Shown: piece by piece, positions 42,440-50,191 of the stretch
Layout: each line of letters starts with the position of its first letter
How positions within the stretch are numbered: position 1 is the stretch's first letter
Origin: Collimonas sp. OK607
GTDB taxonomy: Bacteria; Pseudomonadota; Gammaproteobacteria; Burkholderiales; Burkholderiaceae_D
DNA: 64,000 nucleotides
Direction: 5' to 3'
Assembly: GCF_900111995.1 (NCBI RefSeq)
Contig: NZ_FOKF01000010.1
Location: forward strand, 1 to 64,000
Made by a program: the position numbers and the translations under genes
Notes under the pieces: generated by a model
What the model saw: only the letters and a program-made list of their open reading frames with translations
Database searches by the model: none
Told to the model about the DNA's origin: nothing

Positions 42440-43531
42440 TTAAAACGTATGACGCAGGCCGGTCATCACGCCATTCTGCGATTTACCCACGCCTACCGTT
42501 CCACCCGCGTCCAGCGCCAATGCCGATGTGCCGGAATTTTGCATACGGCCCAATGCGCCATAGATGGCTGTGCGTTTCGAGAGGTAGTAGGTCAAACGCG
42601 CTACCAGCAGCGTGGCGTCGGCATCGCGATGCTTGACGTCGAGATGCGATGCCTGGACGTCAAGCGTGGTTAGCGGCGTCACCGGATAACTCACACCCAG
42701 GTAGTACAGGTCCGATTCCGTCAGCCCAGTCACGGCGCGCGTAGTGCGATCGATCACGCCGCCGCCTATCTTGCCCTCGCCCACCATCACATAGCCATTG
42801 ACGGTAACGCGGCGGTCGCTGTTGTCACTGCTGGTCAAACCACCTGCCGCACCGGTATTGCCATACAAGATGTCGTAGGAGGCATTCAGGCCAAAGGGCT
42901 TGGTCTCATAACCGATCAAACCAGTTATCTGGCGGCAGGCCTTGGAGTTTCCGGCCACTTCCCCTGGACAGCCGGTGGCGGCCGGGCCGCCCGTGGCCGA
43001 CGCGTCGCGACCAGTACTGTAGGTGGCGCCGACCACGAAGTCGTTGAAGTTGCCCAGATAACTGATGGAATTATCGCTGCGGGCATTCGGCAGGTAACTG
43101 TCGATACTGCCGATCGAGAACAGGTTTGGTCCCAGCACGTCGGATTTCAGCGTGGCGATATAGGTCATGTTGATCTGGCGACCCAACGATACAGTGCCAA
43201 ATCCACCTTTCAGTCCCACCAAAGCCTGGCGGCCAAACAGGCGGTTGCCCTGCCCCATAGCGCCAGTGTCCACTGCCAATCCAGCCTCCAGCGTGAAGAT
43301 CGCCTGCAGCCCGCCGCCGAGATCTTCGACGCCTTTGAAGCCCAGCCGCGAAGGGAAGGAACCCGTTAGCGAAGGCATCTTGACGGCCGAACTGCCGGCA
43401 GCGTTGACATTGGTCGTGTAGACCAGCCCGGTGTCGACCAGGCCATAAACCGTTACAGAACTTTGCGCCATTGCTACAGACGCGCTCATCCCGCCCAGAA
43501 GCGCGATCGCGCAACGGATAGTGCTTTTCAT
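42440..43531 (-). CDS. Outer-membrane porin, Gram-negative trimeric type
   Basis: 363 residues. Signal peptide ends AMA-QSS, followed by VTVYGLVDTGLVYTTNV, the classic start of Burkholderiales 16-strand porins. FGRQALVGLKGGFGTVSLGR is the conserved strand 3-4 segment, and the chain ends in RHTF with terminal Phe. It gives diffusion of small anionic solutes across the outer membrane. It is divergent from a Liv-type binding-protein gene, and the gap carries the PcaR-like operator, so aromatic or dicarboxylic acids are probable permeants. The fragment at 18721 is a relative. Confidence 0.93.
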   Translation of the reverse strand: MKSTIRCAIALLGGMSASVAMAQSSVTVYGLVDTGLVYTTNVNAAGSSAVKMPSLTGSFPSRLGFKGVEDLGGGLQAIFTLEAGLAVDTGAMGQGNRLFGRQALVGLKGGFGTVSLGRQINMTYIATLKSDVLGPNLFSIGSIDSYLPNARSDNSISYLGNFNDFVVGATYSTGRDASATGGPAATGCPGEVAGNSKACRQITGLIGYETKPFGLNASYDILYGNTGAAGGLTSSDNSDRRVTVNGYVMVGEGKIGGGVIDRTTRAVTGLTESDLYYLGVSYPVTPLTTLDVQASHLDVKHRDADATLLVARLTYYLSKRTAIYGALGRMQNSGTSALALDAGGTVGVGKSQNGVMTGLRHTF

Positions 43532-43570
43532 TCTTGTCTCCCGATGTTGTTTTATTAAATCTTCGTTGTC

Positions 43571-43604
43571 GTGCGATAATCGAACAATAGGTTGTTAATC
43601 GCAC
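43571..43604. promoter_or_regulatory. PcaR-like operator pair between porin and binding-protein genes
   Basis: GTGCGATAATCGAAC at 43571-43585 is identical to the pcaI site. GTTGTTAATCGCAC at 43591-43604 is a diverged inverted copy, so that GTGCGAT and ATCGCAC form outer arms. It is 40 bases from the porin start and 137 from the binding-protein start. Confidence 0.75.
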
Positions 43605-43740
43605 GTGAATTGGATAATATGGATGTCACGTAGCGTTGTCAACAAACGCTGCTCATCCGGATTTGCGACAATGCGTACGACGCGGAGATCGCGGCAGTCC
43701 ATTCTTCATAGACAAAAACAGCAGCAGACGGGAGACAAAA

Positions 43741-44916
43741 ATGATGATGAAAAAAATTTTGGCGTTAGCAACACTGGCGGCCGTAAACTACGCCGCGGTG
43801 TCGCCGGCATATGCACAGGACAGCATTAAGATCGGTGTGATTGCCGCGTTCTCCGGCCCTTTCGCGGATTACGGCAAGCAGATGGAAGGCGGCATCAAAG
43901 CCTATATGGCGCAGCACGGCGATACCGTGGCCGGCAAAAAAATCGAGATCATCATCAAGGACACCACCGGCCCTTCGCCGGAAATAGCCAAGCGCCTGGC
44001 GCAGGAACTGGTAGTGCGCAACAAGGTTGATTTCCTGACCGGCTTTGGCCTGACGCCGGAAGCGCTGGCCGTCGCTCCTATCGCAGAGCAGGCGAAGAAA
44101 CCGATGATCATCATGAACGCGGCTACCTCCGCCATCACCACCAAGTCCAACTACATCGTCCGCTTCTCGATGACCCTGCCGCAAGTCTCGGCGCCGATGG
44201 CAACCTGGGCGGTGAAGAACAACATCAAGAAAGTGGTGACGCTGGTGGCCGACTACGGGCCTGGCATCGATGCAGAGGCCGCATTCAAGACTGAGTTGCT
44301 CAAGGGTGGCGGCACCGTGACCGAAGCGATCCGCGTCCCGCTGCGCAACCCTGATTTCTCGCCATACATCCAGCGCATCAAGGACGCCAAACCGGACGCC
44401 GTGTTTATCTTCGTGCCAGCCGGTGAACAGAGTATCGCCTTCATGAAAGGCTACCGCGAGCGCGGCCTGGCCGAAGCGGGCATCAAGGTGATCGCTACCG
44501 GCGACCTGACCGACGACCATGTGCTGCCGGCAATGGGCGATGCGACGTTGGGCGTGATCACCACTTTCCACTATTCGGCTGCACACAAGTCGCCGGAGAA
44601 CCAGGCTTTCCTGAAGAGCTTTGCGGATGCAAATCCAAAGAGCGGGCGCCCTAACTTCATGGCAGTCGCTGCTTACGATGGCATGGCAGCTATTTATGAA
44701 GTAGCGCGCAAGCTGAACGGCAAGATCGACGGCGACCAGGCCATGGCCATCTTGAAGAACATCAAGTTGAACAGCCCGCGCGGTCCTCTTGCTATCGATC
44801 CGGCTACGCGTGACGTGATCCAGACCGTGTATGTGCGCAAGGTAGAAAAGGTCAACGGTGAACCGTACAACGTCGAGTTCGACAAATTCACCGATCAAAA
44901 AGATCCGGGCAAATAA
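43741..44916 (+). CDS. ABC transporter substrate-binding protein, Liv type, PcaR-linked
   Basis: 391 residues with a Sec signal (SPAYA-QDSIK). Same family as the protein at 29594: KRLAQELVVRNKVDFLTGFG, KKVVTLVADYGPGIDAEAAF, VIQTVYVRKVEKVNGEPYNV are shared almost throughout. ATG 43741 is chosen with GACGGGAGACAAAA before it. Divergent from a porin with PcaR-like sites between. It has no permease of its own; livHMGF behind pcaIJF is the natural partner. Likely ligand: protocatechuate, beta-ketoadipate or a similar acid (inference). Confidence 0.88.
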   Translation: MMMKKILALATLAAVNYAAVSPAYAQDSIKIGVIAAFSGPFADYGKQMEGGIKAYMAQHGDTVAGKKIEIIIKDTTGPSPEIAKRLAQELVVRNKVDFLTGFGLTPEALAVAPIAEQAKKPMIIMNAATSAITTKSNYIVRFSMTLPQVSAPMATWAVKNNIKKVVTLVADYGPGIDAEAAFKTELLKGGGTVTEAIRVPLRNPDFSPYIQRIKDAKPDAVFIFVPAGEQSIAFMKGYRERGLAEAGIKVIATGDLTDDHVLPAMGDATLGVITTFHYSAAHKSPENQAFLKSFADANPKSGRPNFMAVAAYDGMAAIYEVARKLNGKIDGDQAMAILKNIKLNSPRGPLAIDPATRDVIQTVYVRKVEKVNGEPYNVEFDKFTDQKDPGK

Positions 44917-44933
44917 GAATCATCGACTGGACT

Positions 44934-44966
44934 GGCGCGTCGGCAACAGCTGGACGCGCCATTTTT
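44934..44966 (+). terminator. Rho-independent terminator after the binding-protein gene
   Basis: Stem GGCGCGTC (44934-44941) / GACGCGCC (44953-44960), 11-base loop, then ATTTTT. It starts 18 bases past the stop. Confidence 0.85.
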
Positions 44967-44980
44967 GTACCTGCCAAGAC

Positions 44981-45328
44981 CTAAGATTTATCCCTCAAAT
45001 TCTCTCCACGCCGGTCACCCACCGTCGCTCGAATACTTTTCGCGTGGTAGTCCATCAGGAGAATTTTGAGATCCGCCGCCAGGGACGGATCGTTGTACAG
45101 GCTATGCAGTAGCTGCGACTGCACGAACATGGTTTGGCGTTTGATGATTTCGCAATCGTTGTGGCTGACGCCATGGTTCATGTTGGCGACAAGCTCCAGG
45201 ACATCGCGCTTGAGACGGTAAAAGAGTGAGCGGGCAAGAATGCTCTCTGCAGTAGTGGGAGGCTCCTTCCCGGCTGTCTCTGTTGCTGCCGACGGTGCGG
45301 ACTGGCTCTCAGAATATTTTAAAAGCAT
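44981..45328 (-). CDS. Hypothetical protein, 115 residues
   Basis: I do not recognise the family. The first 35 residues are polar and disordered-looking; residues 36-95 look helical (ILARSLFYRLKRDVLELVAN, FVQSQLLHSLYNDPSLAADL). No signal peptide or membrane segment. It faces the terminator of the binding-protein gene and is not in an obvious operon. The clean helical pattern and ordinary composition support a real gene, but the start codon is not well backed by a ribosome site. Confidence 0.55.
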   Translation of the reverse strand: MLLKYSESQSAPSAATETAGKEPPTTAESILARSLFYRLKRDVLELVANMNHGVSHNDCEIIKRQTMFVQSQLLHSLYNDPSLAADLKILLMDYHAKSIRATVGDRRGENLRDKS

Positions 45329-45627
45329 CGTTTCCCCTGAATCCTAAAACAACGAGAATTGGTTTTCATCTCGGTCTGTCGCCGATTTCGCCACCAACCA
45401 AAATGCGCCTTCTACCGGGCTGGATTGACAGGAGATCCTCAGGCAAATTACATAGCAGCAACTAGAGGATGTATCGTCAATCAGCACTTTATAATAATTG
45501 CCATAAATTTAACACAGTACTTGATCTGGATACATAACAAAAACTTAAGTTCGACACTGTTCATGGAAACAAGCATGAATCCATTGGTCAGGCGCAAAGC
45601 CAGATTAACTTCAGCGGTCTAGCGGTG

Positions 45628-46275
45628 TTATTGCGTCTTCGTCAGGACGACATGGGCCGCATGCTGTGTCGGAACATATTCGGTGCATTGATAACCGAGT
45701 TTTGGCAAGTCGATGCCGGTAAGAAGATGTTCTCCGGAGCCGAGAAGGACCGGGGCGATAACGAGGTGCAGTTCGTCTATGAGTCCGGCGCGAAGGTATT
45801 GCCGAATCGTGGCGACACCGCCGCCGAGCCGGATATCCTGGCCGCCGGCAGCAACGGTGGCAAGCTGAAGTGCAGCGTGGATATCGTCGGTAACGAAGTG
45901 GAATACGGTGCCGCCATCCATCGTGATCGATGGCCGGGCGTGGTTGGTCAGCACAAAAACCTGCGTGTGATACGGTGGATTGTCGCCCCACCATCCCTTC
46001 CATGTATCGTCGGGCCACGCACCTCTGACGGGCCCGAACATGTTGCGCCCCATGATCCAGGCACCTATGTTATCGAACCCGCGTGCGGCTATGTTGTCCT
46101 CTACGCCAGTCGAGCCACCCTCATTACCAAACATCTGCTGAAAGGTTCGGGTGGCGAAGGCCCACTCGTGCAACGCTACGCCGCCGACACCGAGCGGATT
46201 CTCGAGACTTTGATCGGGGCCGGCACCGTAGCCGTCAAGGGATAGGGTGAAGGCGTGAACCCGGAGTTTGGACAT
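45628..46275 (-). CDS. RibD C-terminal/dihydrofolate reductase-like protein
   Basis: 215 residues. Dihydrofolate-reductase fold of the RibD_C/YyaP class: KLRVHAFTLSLDGYGAGP at the start, NIGAWIMGRNMFGPVRG, VFVLTNHARPSITMDGGTVF, and ATVAAGGQDIRLGGGVATIR (the GGG nucleotide loop) then LHLVIAPVLLGSGEHLL. These are NADPH-dependent reductases of unknown substrate. ATG 46275 is used since SKLRVHAFT is the family start; a longer frame to 46293 is less likely. A small gene lies 14 bases upstream on the same strand. Confidence 0.85.
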   Translation of the reverse strand: MSKLRVHAFTLSLDGYGAGPDQSLENPLGVGGVALHEWAFATRTFQQMFGNEGGSTGVEDNIAARGFDNIGAWIMGRNMFGPVRGAWPDDTWKGWWGDNPPYHTQVFVLTNHARPSITMDGGTVFHFVTDDIHAALQLATVAAGGQDIRLGGGVATIRQYLRAGLIDELHLVIAPVLLGSGEHLLTGIDLPKLGYQCTEYVPTQHAAHVVLTKTQ

Positions 46276-46289
46276 GGCGGCAGACTCTC

Positions 46290-46505
46290 TCAACCGGTGC
46301 CGTTGGCCCGAGACGGTGCAGGATGATCCAGATCAACTTCATTCGTCGAATCGACAAAATTCTTGAGCGCGGCATCCATCTCAAATCTCAATTTTTCGAT
46401 TACCGCGGGATCGCGCTGTTCCCGGGATATTTCGGTGAGATATTTATTTTTTGCGAGATCGTGCAAACGGCTGGCTTCGGTGATTTTCAGCTCGGGACTA
46501 TCCAT
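46290..46505 (-). CDS. Small hypothetical protein upstream of the reductase gene
   Basis: 71 residues, charged and mostly helical (ASRLHDLAKNKYLTEISREQ, AVIEKLRFEMDAALKNFVDS). No signal peptide. It ends 14 bases before the RibD_C-type gene on the same strand and may be cotranscribed. I do not know the family; small helical proteins of this kind may be regulators or toxins/antidotes, but nothing visible decides this. Confidence 0.5.
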   Translation of the reverse strand: MDSPELKITEASRLHDLAKNKYLTEISREQRDPAVIEKLRFEMDAALKNFVDSTNEVDLDHPAPSRANGTG

Positions 46506-47145
46506 GACGATTGCTCCAGACAGGATCAGCTAGACGGTTATCCTAGCACTGTCCGCGATCAGTCTCAAACGTATTCGCGATGTGTTAACGAGTTATCCAG
46601 GCGCGCAAACCAAATATCAGGCAATCGTATTAAATTTTAAGTAATGATATTTGCCGTACGGAATCGTTCCTGAAGAATCCGCATGAATCCGCCGCAAGAC
46701 AGGGGCGCCTGCTCACCGAATTCGACGATGAACAGGCCGGGGGAAAGAAAGGATGCGCTACCGGACCTATGGCGGCATTTATCAAAAACTTTAAAATCCG
46801 TGATTCCAGGCGCGATTAGCTCTTTTCACTGCCGGAAGTACGCGGTAACCACCTTTCCGGTAGTAACGATACAAATGTAAAAATGTTCTCATGTCAGCAC
46901 TCTTGTCATAAAAATTGCGATTCGATCGCATTATTCATTACTGAAACCCTGCTGATTTGAATTTTCTACAAGCCATGTGACATAAAGATGACAAACGCGA
47001 GGCAACCAACGTCATCTACCTCATGTTGTAAAAACACGTCAACCCGGCCCGGGCATTGGCATTGCCGTTCGACGGCAGGTAGAACGGCAACCAGGCTCTA
47101 TCCGCTGTTGCCGTTCAATTGCAACCCGGCTACCGCCCGTTCCAG
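46506..47145. other. 640-base stretch without a supported gene
   Basis: One plus frame at 46634-46820 is open for 62 codons and reads FLKNPHESAARQGRLLTEF midway, but has no good start. Frames at 46683 and 46988 are unconvincing. TTGCCGTTC and GAACGGCAA at 47062-47070 and 47082-47090 form a 9-base stem, and TTGCCGTTC appears again at 47108. The middle (46880-46990) is AT-rich. Confidence 0.45.
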
Positions 47146-47490
47146 CTACTTGCCGATCTGCCTGCTGACGCCATTTTCCTGTTGATTCAATACCGTTTGT
47201 TCCGACTTGGTGATATGGCCACCGTTTTGTTTCGCCATATCGCGTTCTTCCTGGCGGATCGCATGATCGTCTTTGTGCAAGGTCTTGGCCTGGGCTTTGC
47301 TTATTTCGCCTTCTTTGACTTCATTGTGGATGCGTTTATTCTGGTTATTCAGGCGATTGTTAACCTGTTCGCGGCGCGGATGATCCTTTTGCCACGTTGT
47401 GTCTGCCATTGCACTACCGGCTGCGCTGGCGAAGACCGCGACCAATGCGGTGAGAACGATTGCTTTTCCTGAGCGATTGGACTTGAACAT
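47146..47490 (-). CDS. Exported small hydrophilic protein
   Basis: 114 residues with a signal peptide (AIVLTALVAVFASAAGSAMA) and a mature part of about 80 residues very rich in Gln, Asn, Lys and His: DHPRREQVNNRLNNQNKRIH, EISKAQAKTLHKDDHAIRQE, GGHITKSEQTVLNQQENGVS. The two copies of ISKAQ/ITKSEQ-like turns suggest paired EF-hand-like or helical hairpin units. Proteins of this look occur across Burkholderiales with no known function. ATG 47490 follows AGGAGATACATC. Confidence 0.72.
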   Translation of the reverse strand: MFKSNRSGKAIVLTALVAVFASAAGSAMADTTWQKDHPRREQVNNRLNNQNKRIHNEVKEGEISKAQAKTLHKDDHAIRQEERDMAKQNGGHITKSEQTVLNQQENGVSRQIGK

Positions 47491-47629
47491 GATGTATCTC
47501 CTTTTTTTGTCTGTGGTTCCGAATGCCAAAATGGCTGGTGCAGCCCTTGATTAACGCCAGCTCGCATCGCTGCGCCTACGATATAAAATGTTTCTGTCGT
47601 AACCGGCCGTAACCGCGCAATATGCGCGC

Positions 47630-47965
47630 TTAATTGTCGCGACCGCGGCGGTCGCCATGATCGTCGTCGCGATGGCCGTCATGACCGTCATGGTCGCGAT
47701 GCTCGCGGCGTGCTTCGTTTTCTCGCCATTCGCGGGCCCGCACACGACGTTCATGCCATTCCCCCTCGCGTTCCGGCTCTATGTACACCGGACGCGGCTC
47801 GACATACACCGGACGCGGCTGGACATAGACTGGCGCAGGCGCCACATACACACCGGGCAACCGGACATTAACGCCGACATCAACCTGAGCCGAAGCCGGT
47901 GCTGCCGCGCTCATCAGAGCGGCGCCTGTGATCAATCCTGCAGCGAGGGCCAGAATTTTTTTCAT
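47630..47965 (-). CDS. Exported Pro/Val-repeat and His/Asp/Arg-rich protein
   Basis: 111 residues. Signal peptide ends near ASA-QVDVG. A repeat block follows, with the unit P-V/Y-Y-V-x-P-R-P as in APVYVQPRPVYVEPRPVYIE, then a highly charged tail rich in Arg, Glu, His and Asp (REHRDHDGHDGHRDDDHGDR). The tail could bind metal ions or nucleic acid; that is only composition. ATG 47965 follows CAGGAGAATCAAAA. Probably periplasmic or surface-associated. Confidence 0.7.
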   Translation of the reverse strand: MKKILALAAGLITGAALMSAAAPASAQVDVGVNVRLPGVYVAPAPVYVQPRPVYVEPRPVYIEPEREGEWHERRVRAREWRENEARREHRDHDGHDGHRDDDHGDRRGRDN

Positions 47966-47985
47966 TTTTGATTCTCCTGAAACAG

Positions 47986-48010
47986 AAGAGGCAGGACGAG
48001 CCTGCCTCTT
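47986..48010 (-). terminator. Hairpin after the first Ala/Lys-rich gene
   Basis: Stem AAGAGGCAGG / CCTGCCTCTT with a five-base loop, 23 bases past the stop of the minus-strand gene at 48034. Leftward it continues CTGTTTC, a weak T-run. The second copy of this gene has the equivalent hairpin at 49685-49708. Confidence 0.65.
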
Positions 48011-48033
48011 TGAATCTGCATTGAATTGATTAA

Positions 48034-48309
48034 TTATTTAGGTGCAGCTTCTTTCACATCTGCCTTGACTTCTGTAGAGCTTGCTTTGGTCTTGGCTTTA
48101 GCCTTTACAGTTGTATGGTGAGCCTTCACCTTGGTTGCAGCGGTAGCGGTTTTAGCATCCACGGCTTTTGCGTCAATCTTTGCCGCTGGTGTGGTTACTG
48201 CGGCTGAAGCCGCGACAGCAGGAGCGGCCGGTGCAGCTGGAGCAGCCGCTTGAGCAAAAACAGAAGTAGCGAACAAACCGGCGATCAGAGTAGCGAGTAA
48301 CTTATTCAT
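48034..48309 (-). CDS. Secreted Ala/Lys-rich low-complexity protein A
   Basis: 91 residues. Signal peptide NKLLATLIAGLFATSVFAQA, then a mature chain made almost only of Ala, Pro, Lys, Thr and Val, ending KADVKEAAPK. It is a close relative of the protein at 49728: both signals and both C-termini are nearly the same. The Lys-rich repeats resemble histone H1-like tails but the signal peptide points to the periplasm. Function unknown. Its upstream region carries the same GTAA direct repeat as its twin. Confidence 0.75.
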   Translation of the reverse strand: MNKLLATLIAGLFATSVFAQAAAPAAPAAPAVAASAAVTTPAAKIDAKAVDAKTATAATKVKAHHTTVKAKAKTKASSTEVKADVKEAAPK

Positions 48310-48397
48310 TTGTGCACCTTTACGTTATCTAGATTTCCTCAAGAGATTCCTGAGGCCTTGTGCTATAAACGCGTGGTGCAAGGAAGCTGTTGACCAC

Positions 48398-48417
48398 CCT
48401 TACATTCCATTACAATT
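48398..48417 (-). promoter_or_regulatory. Tandem GTAA motif before protein A gene
   Basis: On the minus strand AATTGTAATGGAATGTAAGG: GTAA twice, ten bases apart, in the pattern of OmpR-family half-sites. It lies about 90 bases upstream of the start and is shared with the twin gene (50128-50147). Confidence 0.6.
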
Positions 48418-48494
48418 GGGCAGGTGGATGCGCTATCTATCAAAAAAACGCATCCGGTGAATTTCAGCGCTACAGAATAAAGACAGGAAAAAAA

Positions 48495-48959
48495 ATGAAT
48501 GAATCGACCGAATTCGAATATGTCGGATTTTGGCTAAGAGTGTGGGCCAGCTTGATTGATACCGTCTTGATGCTGGTCGTGATTTTTCCGATCCTGTTCG
48601 CCATTTATGGAAGTGAAAATCTGGCATCCGGCGTGACGCTTAGCGGGCCGGCAAATATCTTGATTTCTTACGTGTTACCGGCGATCGTTATCATCGCATT
48701 CTGGTACGCAAGACAGGCGACTCCGGGGAAGATGGCGATAGGTGCGTCCATCGTCGACGCAAAAACCGGCGGGAAGCCAAGCTTCCAGCAGAATGCAATC
48801 CGCTATGTAGGCTATTTCGTTTCGACAATTCCCTTTTGTCTTGGACTTATCTGGGTGGGAATCGATAAACGCAAGCAGGGATGGCATGACAAGCTTGCCG
48901 GAACCGTTGTGGTGCGGCGGAAAAACAGAGGTACTGAACCGGTAAAATTTGGAGACTAA
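48495..48959 (+). CDS. RDD-family membrane protein
   Basis: 154 residues. RDD domain with three hydrophobic helices: YVGFWLRVWASLIDTVLMLV (Arg and the two Asp define the family), IVIIAFWYARQATPGKMAIG, and YVGYFVSTIPFCLGLIWVGI followed by DKRKQGWHDKLAGTVVV. Inner membrane. Function of the family is mostly unknown; some members affect ion balance. ATG 48495 follows ACAGGAAAAAAA. Divergent from the secreted protein A gene. Confidence 0.85.
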   Translation: MNESTEFEYVGFWLRVWASLIDTVLMLVVIFPILFAIYGSENLASGVTLSGPANILISYVLPAIVIIAFWYARQATPGKMAIGASIVDAKTGGKPSFQQNAIRYVGYFVSTIPFCLGLIWVGIDKRKQGWHDKLAGTVVVRRKNRGTEPVKFGD

Positions 48960-49046
48960 CATTCATGCAGTTAAATTGCAGGACAGGGTCCGTCCACTGC
49001 GGTTACTACAACTAACGGCATATGGAAGCAAAAAAACGCAACCGGT

Positions 49047-49259
49047 CTACCCCATTCCACGCCCGCCATCTTTAGCCGTTGCCATTTCGAACAAATCGAA
49101 TACATCGTCGTAGAGGAAGGATTTCTTTACAGGCTGGCGGTACTCTGAAGCGCTTGCATAAGCCAGGACTTTCTGTTCGCAATCATGCTTGGTTCTTGCA
49201 ATGATTGCGTCTGTCTTGTCACCCTCTACGCTTTCGGCAATCCAATAAGTCATTTTCAT
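49047..49259 (-). CDS. Small hypothetical protein, 70 residues
   Basis: Unknown family. MTYWIAESVEGDKTDAIIAR and KHDCEQKVLAYASASEYRQP suggest a compact alpha/beta protein; no signal or membrane segment. AGGGGAAAAG precedes the ATG. It is alone on the minus strand, 88 bases past the RDD gene, with which it converges. Confidence 0.6.
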   Translation of the reverse strand: MKMTYWIAESVEGDKTDAIIARTKHDCEQKVLAYASASEYRQPVKKSFLYDDVFDLFEMATAKDGGRGMG

Positions 49260-49382
49260 CTTTTCCCCTGTCCCGGCACGAAACCGCCATCAGGTCTTAC
49301 AGTGACATATTTTCTGCGATTTGTCTTTTAACTTTATCACTGGCAGTAGTAGTGGAAGTGAAGTCATGCAGCGTCAAAATTC

Positions 49383-49422
49383 AAAACAAAAAAAAGGAAT
49401 CTTCCCGATCGAGAAGATTCCT
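49383..49422 (-). terminator. Strong terminator after the 69-residue gene
   Basis: Stem AGGAATCTTC (49395-49404) / GAAGATTCCT (49413-49422) with an eight-base loop; leftward it continues into TTTTTTTTGTTTTG (complement of 49381-49394). It closes the minus-strand gene at 49446. Confidence 0.9.
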
Positions 49423-49445
49423 CCTATTTTGACTTGCTTAAGGCC

Positions 49446-49655
49446 TCAGGCAGGTTGTTGAGGGTTATTACCCTCTTCGCTATCGCCGTCTTTGTTATCG
49501 TCCTCTTTGTTTTCCAGACGTTCGGTGATTGCTTCCACACCCTTGTAGCCGGCAATCGCCGCTATGCCTTCGGTGAATATCGAAGCGTTCGGATCCAGCT
49601 TCTTAACGCCTTCAACCGCCACTACTGCACCAATTACTTCTTCCAAAATACCCAT
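49446..49655 (-). CDS. Small hypothetical protein with acidic tail
   Basis: 69 residues. The first 45 are apolar and Gly/Ala-rich (MGILEEVIGAVVAVEGVKKL, FTEGIAAIAGYKGVEAITER), the last 20 acidic and Asn-rich (NKEDDNKDGDSEEGNNPQQP). It may be a small amphipathic or membrane-touching protein. Family not known to me. GGAGTGGCTC precedes the ATG and a strong terminator follows, so it is a free-standing unit. Confidence 0.65.
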   Translation of the reverse strand: MGILEEVIGAVVAVEGVKKLDPNASIFTEGIAAIAGYKGVEAITERLENKEDDNKDGDSEEGNNPQQPA

Positions 49656-49675
49656 GAGCCACTCCTTAAAGCATT

Positions 49676-49708
49676 AACAAATAAAAGAGACAGGCTGCCC
49701 TGTCTCTT
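49676..49708 (-). terminator. Terminator after the second Ala/Lys-rich gene
   Basis: Stem AAGAGACAGG (49685-49694) / CCTGTCTCTT (49699-49708) with loop CTGC; leftward it runs into TTTTATTTG. It lies 20 bases past the stop at 49728. Confidence 0.85.
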
Positions 49709-49727
49709 GTGGTGCGTTCCGCCTTGA

Positions 49728-50039
49728 TTACTTAGGTGCAGCTTCCTTGACGTCTGCCTTGACTACAGCTGGTTGTGCTTTCGCTTCGGTTTTTGCCGCT
49801 GTGTGATGGACCTTCGCCTTCGTGCTCTTGGCCTTCGCCTTGGCTTCAGTCGTTGCTACCTTGGCGTCAGTCTTTGCAGCGGTTTTAGTTTCAACCTTGC
49901 TTGCTTTCACATCTGCCTTGGCGGCTTGAGTTGTTGTTGCAGCTGCTGCCGGCGCTACTGGCGCAGCAGGAGCAGAAGCTTGTGCGAAAACGGAAGTAGC
50001 GAACAGGCCGGCGATCAGAGTAGCGATTAATTTGTTCAT
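49728..50039 (-). CDS. Secreted Ala/Lys-rich low-complexity protein B
   Basis: 103 residues, paralogue of the protein at 48034. Signal peptide NKLIATLIAGLFATSVFAQA, then Ala/Pro block (APAAPVAPAAAATTTQ) and Lys/Ala repeats with KAKAKSTKAKVHHTAAKTEA, ending KADVKEAAPK like its twin. The pI should be very high. Signal peptide, composition, promoter motif and 3' hairpin are all shared with the first copy, so the whole transcription unit was duplicated. Role unknown; cell-envelope or nucleic-acid binding are possibilities. Confidence 0.75.
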   Translation of the reverse strand: MNKLIATLIAGLFATSVFAQASAPAAPVAPAAAATTTQAAKADVKASKVETKTAAKTDAKVATTEAKAKAKSTKAKVHHTAAKTEAKAQPAVVKADVKEAAPK

Positions 50040-50127
50040 TTGTGCACCTTTTAAATTTTCCTGGTTACCTCGGTAATTCCCGAGGGCTTGAGCAATAAAC
50101 GACTGCCAGGAAGATGCTGTTGACCGT

Positions 50128-50147
50128 CCTTACAAACGATTACAATT
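50128..50147 (-). promoter_or_regulatory. Tandem GTAA motif before protein B gene
   Basis: On the minus strand AATTGTAATCGTTTGTAAGG: the same GTAA-N6-GTAA spacing as at 48398-48417, followed in both by GGTCAACAGC within six bases. About 90 bases upstream of the start. Confidence 0.6.
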
Positions 50148-50191
50148 CGGAAAATTCTTTGCCATGCACGATCAAATCGGATCAAATCGAA

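Noticed and set aside
43765..44898. 377-codon minus-strand frame inside the binding-protein gene
   Set aside because: Antisense of a clearly conserved binding protein with signal peptide; no ribosome site and no domain.
47062..47090. Nine-base stem TTGCCGTTC/GAACGGCAA as a terminator
   Set aside because: No T-run on either side; kept only as a note in the intergenic entry.
46988..47185. Short plus-strand frame near the exported protein gene
   Set aside because: Ser/Thr/Arg-rich low-quality reading with no ribosome site; overlaps the 3' end of a better minus-strand gene.
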